A model generated the notes under the pieces. That model was not told the origin of the DNA. It did no database searches and worked only from the letters and a program-made list of their open reading frames with translations. Shown here in pieces: positions 54,060-64,000 of a stretch of DNA of 64,000 nt. Positions within the stretch are counted from its first letter, which is position 1. The number at the start of each line of letters is the position of its first letter. This stretch comes from Phoebastria nigripes (lineage: Eukaryota > Chordata > Aves > Procellariiformes > Diomedeidae), in assembly GCA_035582835.1 (NCBI GenBank), contig JAYKAV010002397.1, positions 838,525 through 902,524 of the forward strand, read 5' to 3'. A program made the translations under genes and the position numbers.

Positions 54060-54950
54060 CAATGGCAACATTACTGCAAACAACAAATGGATCAGTGCCT
54101 TCATCCTACTTGTCTACTCAACTTTTACCCCATCTCAACTTAGTGAGTATCTTTATCCTCATGTTATCTATTTAAAATTCACTTCTTGGGAGCTGCTTTT
54201 CTCTCATACCATCACAGATGCCTTTCTCCTCAGAAAATATTCCTGCCAGTATATCTAATGGTCTCCACCCAGCCTGAGTTGCTCCATCTCCTCTTATTTA
54301 CACTGATGTGCAAGTTCAGCACCGTTTGCATGAGCATCTTTCCTGCCATTCTCACCATTTGCCTAGATATTGTATATATTCAAATTTCTTTCTAAGTCTC
54401 ATATTCTGGTTATATGTTTCACAAATTCTTTTCTACAAATTTCCTGTAGTACAGTATCTTCATCCAACAACTGACAGTCTTCCTGAGGTTCCCATTACCT
54501 TGATTCAAGTTTTCCAAGTCACTGCTTTCTGGGATTGTCAAATAAGAGCAGGTCCTTCTCATGTCAATCAAGAATGTTGCTGCAGAGCATAATTCTGAAC
54601 TCTGATGATGTTATTCTCAAGATTTGGTTTTCCTTTCTCTGCTGCCTCCTATAGAATCTGCTTTTAAGGTATTTCCCAAGCTAAGACTAGCTATTTTCAC
54701 CTTGGCGTTTCTCATATTCAGCTGAAATACTAACGGTCACCAGACTAGCGTCTGATGTTGGCACACACTGTCTATTTGCTGCATGTTCACACGTTTGTGC
54801 CATCTTCTCCACTATCCCTCAGATTTCANTGATGCTCTCTTGTGAACACTGAGCAGACTTCTAAATTTATGCTTTTAAAAATCCTTCATTAAAACTTCCA
54901 TTTACCTCACTTACTCACTACCTTGCTTAGGGTTCCACCACATACAAAAA
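54060..54950. other. Pyrimidine-rich unclassified block, possible old repeat
   Basis: The plus strand is strikingly C/T-rich for nearly 900 bp, with several overlapping open frames of 69-94 codons that share no recognisable domain. The strand bias and the contrast with the surroundings suggest an ancient transposable element body, purine-rich in its own sense strand and inserted on minus, which I cannot classify. An ambiguous base lies at 54829. Confidence 0.25.
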
Positions 54951-55715
54951 TGGAATTGAAGATGAAGCTCTTGTTTAGGATTTCTTTTGGAAGAAAAACC
55001 CTCCAGTGAGGCGGCTTCTACTACCATGGAAAGATATATAAATATATACAATAACAACCTTTATAAGAATAAAGCAGAACTCTTTTAACCATATNTAAAA
55101 GAAAAGATCTTTATACCAATACCATCAACATGTTCAAAAATTCTGTCCGGCATAACTTATTTCCCTCCTTATGTTCCTGCAAATACTTACTACATTTTTT
55201 AGCTTGAAGATAGTTGTTATTAGTTTAAAACACAGACAACATACAAAAAACCCCACTTTATTAAAAAAAACCCCACAGTGAAACAGTATTGTCCTAGATA
55301 CAATGACAATGAGCAATAAAGTTCTTTACACACAAAGCCCACTTGGTTTGTGAAGATTTTATAACAAATTTGGCACCTTGCAGGTATTACAAAACGTTAC
55401 AGCAAAATCTTCCTTCAAAGTCAGGTACTAAAAAAATTGACATATAACTTCTGTACCGAAGTAACTTATTCTGTCATCTAGCATCATTGTAAAATCACCA
55501 TACATATCTGCTGCATGTTAACAATTATGATGTGAATTTTTCACAAATATTTCAGCATTCCAATTTGACATACTAATTAAGACATTCAAAATGCCAGATT
55601 AGTAGCATGTATTTTGTTCACATGGCTTAATACAAAAGACACTAGTGTTTTTTCCAGTAACTTCTTTTAAAAATGCAGTCCTATTTATCTATAAGGAAAA
55701 ATAACAGAAATGTAC
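54951..55715. other. AT-rich DNA next to the CDIN1 donor
   Basis: The first bases of the intron that follows the 55716-55821 exon. Apart from short A-runs and an ambiguous base at 55095, nothing is recognised. Confidence 0.55.
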
Positions 55716-55821
55716 CTGTTCCAGTAGCTCCAAAACTGGTCCTGCAAGTAGGCTTGGTGGCTACTTTCATCACCGAATGAGGCTTTGCTTTCAATCCAGT
55801 GAATTATGTGTCCTTCAACAG
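55716..55821 (-). CDS. CDIN1: CDIN1 internal coding exon (ExK motif of nuclease core)
   Basis: Second CDIN1 exon in the window. On the minus strand a pyrimidine-rich acceptor (ctgctgtcaccctag) leads into 106 bp that end at a GTACAT donor. The split codon G|CT joins it to the upstream exon as ...EVPV-A-VEGHII.... The 34 whole codons that follow include [13 protein letters not shown] and end DQFWSYWN, with two bases (AG) left over for the next exon, which must therefore start with base 3 of an Arg or Ser codon. The ESK triplet about 20 residues after TPDF is the expected ExK half of the PD-(D/E)XK active site, so the two exons carry most of the predicted catalytic centre. Only one frame is open. 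In known CDIN1 proteins about 40 C-terminal residues, beginning FGPGLVIYWY, follow this point; I did not find them in the window. The gene probably acts in the nucleus with codanin-1. Confidence 0.95.
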
Positions 55822-56820
55822 CTAGGGTGACAGCAGAAAATAAAGTGAACTCTGAAAATCAAACTCAACAGCCTGCATGAATGTGTTGCGTGCTTGCAAC
55901 AGAGTTACATACTTGTAAAAATATCTTTCAAATATGCACATAAGACATTTTTTTTAAAAAAGTGCCAGAAAATATTTTAATGGACAATTATATCAAGTTC
56001 AGTTTAATTATACCCTGTTCTAGATATTTGCATTTATTCTAACACAAACAATGTAAAGAAAAAGAGACTAGACTAAGGTGCAATTGCATCCTACTTTCAC
56101 CCTTACTTTGCTGAAAAGGAGTTGTCAGGTAAGGAACTGAGAACTTCTGGTGAATAACAAGAACAGTTAGCTAAGCTGCTAAAACCAGAAACTTCTCACC
56201 AATCCAGAGCGGAAGGTGTGCGAATGGCAAGAAAGTTTATCATAGATATATATCTGCTCCTTACTTTTGCAAAATCAGTAATGCTTCACCGGAAAGAAGT
56301 TAGGAATAAGAAGGCTTATGTGAAAAAATGTGATTTTGAATTTCTGTTTCTTTCAATGCTGTGGGATTTGCTCTGGTTCATGTCTTTCCTCATTTCTTGC
56401 AGGAGTGAATTTCTAATATTAATAAAATTATCTTTTTTTGGTAAAAGGAAAGTCCTCTCTGAAGTTGACAACCTAACTTTGCAGTAGAAATCATGAGAAA
56501 CACTCTAAAAGATCATTCCTTCTCCAAAAAGGTAATGTGGGGTATCATTACTGAGGTCTTTAAAAATGTTTCCTTTATTTTGAGTTCCCTATGATATCCA
56601 CAGCCATGATGTCTTAGCCTAAGTTTGAGCTGGGATGAGGTAGTCAAAGGGCATGCAGACCCAGAAACACGATACAGAAAGATTAGAAAAGGCTATGGCA
56701 GCACATGATTGACCACAGTCTGTAAAATTACTCAGGAAATCTGGGTAAATAACTCATGAAGTCACCACACTAAGCTCTATATGCCACCACTACCCTGCTA
56801 TCAGTAACCAAGTTAACTTA

Positions 56821-57157
56821 TCATAGAATCATAGAATAGTTTGGGTTGGAAGGGACCTTTAAAGTTTATCTAGTCCAACCCCCCTGCCATGGGCAGGGAC
56901 ATCTCCAACTAGATCAGGTTGCTCAGAGCCCCGTCCAACCTGACCTTGAATGTTTCCAGGGACGGGGCATCTACCACCTCTCTGGGCAACCTGTTCCAGT
57001 GTTTCACCACCCTCATTGTGAAAAATTTCTTCCTTATATCTAGTCTAAATCTACCCTCTTTTAGTTTAAAACCGTTACCCCTTGTCCTATCACAACAGGC
57101 CCTGCTAAAAAGTTTGTCCCCATCTTTCTTATAGGCCCCCTTTAAGTATTGAAAGGC
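56821..57157 (-). mobile_element. CR1 LINE 3' fragment in CDIN1 intron
   Basis: About 340 bp of minus-strand CR1. The 3' octamer end reads atcatagaatcatagaatag on the plus strand. It is followed by tttgggttggaagggacctt, tctagtccaaccccc, gggacggggcatctaccacc, tctgggcaacctgttccagt and the ORF2 tail region. It is truncated near 57157 (tattgaaaggc). It is moderately diverged and in the same orientation as CDIN1. Confidence 0.95.
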
Positions 57158-57690
57158 CTATATTGTGCAGGCCTATGCTACTACATCCTCCCCACACCCC
57201 CAACACCTTTAGACTGCAGGAGATAAAATAGCTGAGGCATAAACTGTGTAGTCAGTTGAGAAGCAATTTCTAAGAAACATTTGCCTTTCCTAGCTATGTA
57301 CTGAGTAATGAAGAAGAGAATGCAAGGACTGCCATACATTAGTTCAGATCAGACAGCAGGTAGAAAATTATTTCCTGCCAATCTCAAGTGACTGAAATAA
57401 TTTGAAGGAAGTAATGCACTATCGCTATTTGGATTTTTAGAGACAAATCCATGCAAACAAATTAATGGCTATTTTTAACCTTCTTTCTAATAGGGTAATA
57501 TTACAAACCCAGGAATTCTTTTGGGTGTTTCCCAGTTTTCCTTCTCAAGCATTAAAAAAATTAGCTCCATCTGGTTGCTTTTCCAGTTTCCATTTAATCA
57601 GGTTCCTGAATAGCTGGGATATAATCTTATCTGTTTCTAATGTAAAAGTGAGTATCTTAATGTATATTGTAGTCCACACTATTGGGGAAT

Positions 57691-58018
57691 CTTATCAATG
57701 TATATAACTATCTGAAGGGCAGGTGTTAAGAAGAGGGAGCCAGGCTCTTTTCAGTGGTGCCCAGTGACAGGACCAGAGGCAATGGGCACACACTGAAACA
57801 TGGGAAGGTCCATCTGAACATCAGGAACCATTTTTTTACTGTGAGGGTAACTGAGCACTGGCACAGGTTGCCCAGAGAGGCTGTGGAGTTTCCATCCTTG
57901 GAGATATTAAAAAGCCATCTGGACATAGTCCTGGGCAACCAGCTCCAAGTGACCTTGCTTAAGCAGATGACCACCAGAGGCTCCTTCCAGCATCAGCCAT
58001 TCTGTGATTCTATAATTC
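57691..58018 (+). mobile_element. CR1 LINE 3' fragment in CDIN1 intron, opposite orientation
   Basis: Plus-strand CR1. It opens cttatcaatgtatataacta, runs through gggagccaggctcttttcag, ggcacaggttgcccagagag and tccttggagatattaaaaag, and ends with a degraded octamer repeat, ccattctgtgattctataat. A remnant of the ORF2 C-terminus (EHWHRLPREAVEFPSLE) is still readable in frame. It is a different CR1 subfamily from the neighbour at 56821-57157 and lies antisense to CDIN1, about 530 bp from it. Confidence 0.94.
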
Positions 58019-59342
58019 CACAATCTTCCCTGCTAACTTTAGACTCGATAAAAAACAACCATTCCCTCGTACCCTCAAGTCCTCGGTAGCTTCCCGAGAC
58101 CCTCCACAAATAGGAGATATGGAAGCGAAGGAGTAGAAATTAATTGAAAACTCTGCAAGTGTGGCTTGACAAGAGTGAATTGCAGCTCATTAGGATGCCA
58201 AATCTCACTGTTTCAAATAGGGAGTGGTTCAGTTACAAAGGTATTCTTTATTTTGTACATATAACTTCTTATTAACATCACTACCATTTTTCTTTTTTGG
58301 AAACATGATTAGGAATACAAACATCATTGAGCTAAGGAAAGTCTTTAAAAACTTTTCAGAAGACTCTCATATACATAGTTGTTTATCTACTGGATAACAG
58401 ATTATTGTGCTGAAAGATGGTATCTCAAGCACTCCTGAGTAGTGAGAAATTTTACAGTACACACTCTATTCCATATATCAGTGTACAAATCGGTTATCTC
58501 AGTAAGAATTCCAACTGTTGTCAATATGAAGAACAAAAACCTAGTCATGTATATGACTTTCACACAGTGCTTTCAGCCTTCTTATTTTCTTTGATAGACA
58601 TAACAGCAGGCATCTGCATAGACAGGTGCTGCGTTCTATGGAAGTGAAGCAGAAGTCTTTTGGCATGAAAGTAAATTTACAAGAAGTGATTAATAATCCT
58701 TTACACTTGGACAACATGGATGTTTTTTCTTCCATGGCCCAGCCACTAGGTCATCTGATTACCTTCTTACATGGCCTCAAGACTAGAAAATGTAGATGAA
58801 ATTTGATGTGACCTTTATACCTACTTTTATTCCTTCTTGCTTCTTGCTATGCAGGCTTTTGACAAACAATAGAGAACGCAGAGTTGTATTTAGATGCAAA
58901 GTGATGGCAAAATAATAACTGCACAATGACAAACCTTTACGCAATGACTTATAGGTGTAATGGTAATACTCTTAAGACTGCTTTGAACTGATTGCGTCTA
59001 GACGTTTAAGACAATTATAGGTATTTCAGAGTTCAGTTCATAAAGACAGTGGGCAGAGCAGGTTAGAGGGAGTAGGGATTTGGGGGTTCTTATTGCTGCT
59101 TGTTTTTCTTTTTTTCTTTTTTTGATAATGAGATAAAAACAAGCAGAGACCAAAGAGGCAACACTGGGTAATACTACTTATGATCAAACCCCTCTGACCA
59201 AAACTAGAAGTTCTTAAAATTATTGGGTAACTACTGAAAAAAGAGATTAATTTGTAGTATCCTACAATACACTTCACTTAAGCAGCCATAATATTTTAGC
59301 ATGAACACTTCTACACAAAATAAAATAATAAAAATTCTTTTA

Positions 59343-59459
<117 letters not shown>

Positions 59460-62400
59460 CTATTAAGTAGACAGCAGTATAATTAATTTTATTTTAAATA
59501 AGAGTGCAGGAATTACTAATGCAGTCATACATATCTTTCTTATGCTTGCAATGCTGTGTCAGATTAAATGAACCTTCGTAGAAAACCTGAAGCATGGATA
59601 TAAAAAAGCTTCTTTGTCATCCCTGCATTTTTATGTCTTCATTATAAACATCATTAATTCAAGCTGTCATACAGTATTTTATAACCCCCAAAATAAAGAG
59701 GTATATTCACTGATTGTAAGAAGAGTCTCCCCACATTAGGAAGCTGTTAAGATTAATTCTACCAACACCACAAATGTAGATACACTGTAACTGCCTTCTT
59801 GGTTTTATTTTAATGTTAGCATAAAGTTGTTAAAAAAAGAACAAGAAAACCCTTCTTTTCCAGAAATTTATTAAAGGAGAGAGAAGCCACAATTTTAGTT
59901 TCTCTCGCATCCAGCATTCTATAGAATTTATCCAATTTCAGAACATACAAAGATTTAGAAATTCTGTTAACGTTAACTATACAACTCTATTGCTTACAAA
60001 TATTAGAGCTGAACATTTCAAGAAATAATAATAAGGAGTGAGCGAGATAAAATCACAAAAGACAAAAGATGCTTCCTTTAAAAAAAAAAAAAAAAAGCCC
60101 AAAGCAAGCCCTTAATATTTTCTAAACTATTGTCCTTGATTTCCGATACCATTACATTGGTATTTCTGAAACACCATTTCTCCATTAGAATTTGGAGTGA
60201 CCTGGTCATTCAATTCCAGGCATGGCTTTCTGTCTTCACCCAAGCTCAACTAATGGCACTACCTAGTAACAAGTAAGGCCGTGTAGCCCCTTAACACCTA
60301 CTGGGCTGTTGACATTGTCATGCATCCCATTCGCCTTTCTACATCACCCTTGATTAAAATTAATGGTCCATTCTCACTGTTGGGTAGCTTATTTCCAATC
60401 CATTTATCAGGTTAGGACAGTAGTTTCATGGCCAATGTTCAGAACTCAGTTTTAGAATACTTTGTGCATATCCTGAAAGGTCAGCAGTTTGAGTCCAAGT
60501 AACATTTTAATGACAAGAAAAACATACACTCTTAGAAATCAAAATATTTTAAAAGTGCCTAAAGCAAACTTCCCTCCTCTTGCTCACTGAAGAATATAAC
60601 TCTGAACTATTTTTTTAATATAGTGAACTAATACTGAAAGTGGGACAGGAGTAATTTTGGAAAGTTGTACATTCACTTAAGTGTAAACTGCAATAGCTGT
60701 TTATTCTTTTTGATAGCTGTAGTATTTCTTTTGAAATTTGAGAGTATTTCTTCACTGTACGCACTCTATATTGTAAATACAAGTCTTTGCAATGCAACAC
60801 TTCATTATATCACCCAATCAGCTATTAAACTTTTCTAGGATTTGGAGACAGACTTGGTTGTTGGCTATTTTTTCAAAGACTGTCAGGTATACAGATTAAA
60901 GATTTTTAGATTAACAAGGTTCTAATTTAACAGAATCTATGAATAAGGAGTTTTATGTCATAACATAAAAATGAATTAATGTTCTAAGTAATCTCTTAAT
61001 CTTGATAAAAATAAATAATAATCCAGTTTTATCCAACTCTGTTTAACTGTAACCTGCTCTTAATTGTTTAAAACAGTCTAGAAAAGACAACAGGATGTCC
61101 CAGCTGAAATTTTCATTATTTAAGAATGCACAAATGGCAACAGAAAGTTCAGTGTTTTCTATCACATCTAACAAATGCTAGTATCACAAATTCAGGGAAA
61201 TGTACCTTAAAAAAAGCCACTGAAAATCAGGACAGATGTAAAAACATTTCCTGATGGGTCAACTTGGCAGGTCTCTGAACTGGAGTTTGCATCAGCATTA
61301 CTTTTAATATTCTTCAGCAGACTTTTTTCAAGGATGTCTGATTACTTTAAAAATCATTTGACACTAACGCACAGCTTGAAAAAGAACATGTTTTTTGGTT
61401 TAAATCTGTTTCTGAATGTTTTCACTTGGTTTCTCCTAACATTTTGTATTATGATAAACATTGGAAAATATGTTAAAAACCACATTTATTATTGATGTGA
61501 GTTGTCTATCATGTACAGGAGCATAATTAGATATTACTCTTTCTTCAAGTATTTTGAAGCTTTATAACTTTGGGGAAAAAAAAAAAAAAAGAATTACAGA
61601 AACTCCCCACAATCACCATAAACTTTTTTTTTTAAACCAAAACCCCACCAAAAGAAAAGAAGTTCTAGCTTTTCAGCCTAGGTGTGTTTCAGAGGTAGCA
61701 TTCTGCACCTTAAAAGATCTTTTAGCTCTCCCACGGATGAAGAGAACAATTTAACAACTGCTTGAAAGCCATCCCACAGCAGCTTTGACAGTTACACTTA
61801 TGCATCCTCAGATTTGAAAATTACATTGAAACAGCCCTAATAAGTAGTTATTCTGCAGATTCCCCATTAATTTAGACTTCCAACAAAACTGGAGCTTCAT
61901 CTTTACTATAACTTCACACTCAATCATAACCATTTAACACATCATTGTTCTTATACTAGCCTCTGGATATAACAAAGAAACCAATCATTCTTCTATTGGA
62001 GTGAATGAGCAGCAACTGCAAATTTAAGATTACAGCAGAAAACACTGACCAGATTTCATGATTTATAACCAGGCTACTGCTGAGGGACATCATGGTGGGA
62101 ACCAAAGGAGGACCAGACAAAGGTCAGTACCTTCCCATTATAGCTAAAAGCTTTCCTAATATATTCATGGCAAAGATATAAAAAAATAAAGATCCTATAT
62201 AGAACCTAGAAATTCCTGGCATTTCAGTATGGCAAGTGAAGCTGTTAGCCTGTTTTGAGAGAATGCTTCCATTGATCACTAATCTCAGGCAAAATGATAA
62301 AGACTTGACAGCTGTGTTTTTGCTGAAGAGAGGACGTGGTATATGATGTGCTTCTCATGAACAGTGGATTAATAAAATGCAAACCCCATTAGTTTGTATA

Positions 62401-62765
62401 GGTTTCCAATCAATTTCTGGGTGAATCTGAAGGTGTTACTTCTGATCTGTAGGATTTGAAAGCTAACCGCTCTAGAAACAGACAAATTACGTCCTGGACC
62501 TGAAAAGCTGTTTCATGCTCCAAGACTATACTGGGGCAATTTATATTCACTGTGTCTTTTTGACTGTGCTTTCTTCTCCTGTAATAGACTCTCTGTCGCT
62601 CAGGTGAACATAGCTGATACAAAAAACTTACTATTTTTGAAGAATAGTACACTAACATGGAAACTGCAAGAATTCTGTTTCTTTAACACATGTTAAAAAG
62701 TAATGGAATTGCGAGTACAGCAATCTAAGTCATAAGCCATCTTCAAAACTGGAATGCAGTCTTAC

Positions 62766-62908
62766 TCATAGCCTAACAAAGCCTGAATTTGTTGACCTAT
62801 AGGAAATACTGTCATCTCTTCTGTTTTCCTGAGGATTTCTCCCAGCAGTTTTGGAACTAATTTTTCAGAAAGGAAAGATTTTATCGCGAAGGGTTCAGTA
62901 GGCTTCAT
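62766..62908 (-). other. Low-confidence open frame with splice-like ends
   Basis: On the minus strand, after an acceptor-like tatctgcaag, an ATG opens 48 codons that read MKPTEPFAIKSFL... and ...EEMTVFPIGQQIQALLGYE before TAA at 62762-62764. A GTAAGA donor-like site overlaps the stop. The composition is protein-like, but no family is recognised, the upstream pyrimidine tract is poor, and the region upstream is a long A-run on this strand. It is not part of CDIN1. It is probably chance, and is listed because the frame is clean. Confidence 0.15.
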
Positions 62909-62930
62909 CTTGCAGATACTTAGGAAAAGC

Positions 62931-62953
62931 TTTTTTTTTTTTTTTTTTTTTTT
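62931..62953. repeat. T(23) homopolymer
   Basis: Uninterrupted run of 23 T on the plus strand (A on the CDIN1 strand). No retroposon body was recognised next to it. Confidence 0.9.
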
Positions 62954-63254
62954 AAAATCACACCTAGAACCTGAGACACATGCAATGCACAGAAATAATA
63001 AATACAACCACTTAACATATCTTAAATCATGACTAAACAATACTTCAGTATACATAAAATGTAAACAATAAATTAAGCTCTCTCATTTGTAACTTTATAT
63101 TCTAATGAGTTAACCCATTCTAGATATTTTGATTTAACAGCACAAATTTCTTCAAGCTTATTTCTAAAGACAAAACTGATGCTTATCCAAGGTCATGAAA
63201 CATTAAAATTTAAATCTGATTTGTGTACTACACAACCTTGCGCAAGCCAAATAA

Positions 63255-63560
63255 AATGATAATTGTTGGGTTGAGGATCCATTAGTGAGTCATCTAGTCC
63301 ATTCCCTTGTATCGTGACAGGATTGATTTCATTACCAGCTTTGATGGATGAGTGTCAAGTCTAGCCTTGAATTTTTCATTGAAGGTGATTCCATAACCTT
63401 CCCTGGCAGCTTGTTTTACACTTATTGTTCCCAGAACTGTTTAGTATTTTAACTCAACATCATCTCTGCAATTACAGCTTAAGCCTATTACCTCTATCTC
63501 TGCTCTTATAGCCAAGTAGGAAAAACTACCTCCTCACATTTTCATAGTGTCATTTGCAAG
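63255..63560 (-). mobile_element. Ancient CR1-like LINE fragment
   Basis: Heavily decayed minus-strand CR1 type sequence. Read on the plus strand it retains the order catctagtccattccct, a tctagccttgaatttttcat segment, ttgaaggtgattccataacc and ttccctggcagcttgtttta, matching the CR1 pattern (rule-like phrases around 'gattcca...cctccctgggcagcctgttc'). The boundaries and exact family are uncertain. Confidence 0.6.
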
Positions 63561-64000
63561 TTTGTATGCAATAGTTATTCCTGTCTTTTTTTCATTTTTT
63601 CTCTAAAATAAAAGAACACACTAACTCTGTTCCTTAATCATATGGACAAATCTTTTAAAAACCTGAATACTCTTTCTAATTTCTTAAATTTGCTTAAGGT
63701 TTCCAAAATCTTAACCTGAATCTAGCTTTAGGAGAGATCATAGTTTCTGGTAAAACCAGCAAAATTCCCTGATCACACAAATTTAGTACAACACTCAACA
63801 ATTAACAAAAGACAGCATTTCACTTTGTTAATGACTCATCACATAAGGAATCCAAGATTTAAAAAGTCATTCTTAAATTTATTATCACAATAAGAGAAAT
63901 GATGCTTTGAACACTAATCATTGTTTTAATGGCACTCATATACAAGAAATGTAGTGCAGGCTAAAAGAAAAAAATGAAAATAACTTCCTGACTAATTAAT
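63561..64000. other. AT-rich DNA, nothing recognised
   Basis: Runs to the window end. It may include more of the decayed LINE up to about 63740, but no diagnostic patch is clear enough to extend the call. Confidence 0.45.

Larger units (their letters stand above)
1..55715 (-). other. CDIN1: Probable long CDIN1 3' intron or downstream flank
   Basis: The donor at the end of the 55716-55821 exon opens a region in which the C-terminal CDIN1 exon (FGPGLVIYWY..., ending shortly after a Cys-His-Ser run) could not be found by eye on the minus strand. Either the final intron is longer than 55 kb, or the species uses a divergent or alternative last exon that I missed. The named features below lie inside this span. 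The boundary with intergenic DNA cannot be placed. Confidence 0.55.

Noticed and set aside
57726..57974. Minus-strand 82-codon frame
   Set aside because: It is the antisense of the plus-strand CR1 fragment at 57691-58018.

Overview
This is a vertebrate nuclear sequence, AT-rich and intron-dominated, and most probably avian. The interspersed repeats I can recognise are all CR1 LINEs, some with the typical 3' end built on ATTCTATG-like octamers. I see no Alu, B1 or L1 signature. The type of the youngest CR1 suggests a neoavian rather than a galliform bird, but that is recalled knowledge and was not tested.

One gene can be named. Two coding exons on the minus strand (55716-55821 and 59354-59419) have consensus splice sites and compatible phases. 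Together they encode an uninterrupted piece of CDIN1 (C15orf41), the CDAN1-interacting nuclease, and carry the PD...ExK residues of its predicted nuclease core. Bases 55822-59353 form one complete intron. Bases 59420-64000 are part of the preceding intron. I could not find the C-terminal exon anywhere in 1-55715, so most of the window reads as a final intron of more than 55 kb or as sequence beyond the gene.

Layout: 1-3296 low-information AT-rich DNA; 3297-4548 a 5'-truncated, fairly young CR1 with reverse-transcriptase sequence; 4549-24599 mostly unannotatable DNA with one decayed CR1 near 8.8-9.2 kb; 24600-26900 a stretch with the look of conserved noncoding regulatory DNA and a high local density of TGACAG/CTGTCA (the MEIS/PREP/TGIF core); 30048-30215 an open, splice-flanked candidate exon of unknown identity; 30290-31085 a less AT-rich unclassified patch, followed by a perfect 64-bp tandem duplication; 35058-35149 a second, weaker candidate exon; 35912-35935 a 24-G tract; 37561-38015 an old CR1; 51.9-53.4 kb more regulatory-looking sequence; 54.06-54.95 kb a pyrimidine-rich unclassified block; then the CDIN1 exons, whose intron holds two oppositely oriented CR1 copies; and an ancient CR1-like fragment near 63.3 kb.

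In mammals CDIN1 lies next to, and converges on, the developmental regulator MEIS2. If that order holds here, MEIS2 lies beyond base 1 and the noncoding elements may be its distal enhancers, with CDIN1 as a bystander host gene. This is inference. No complete gene, RNA gene, CRISPR array or clearly new molecular system could be supported. The most novel-looking items are the unidentified candidate exon at 30048-30215 and the TGACAG-rich regulatory block.
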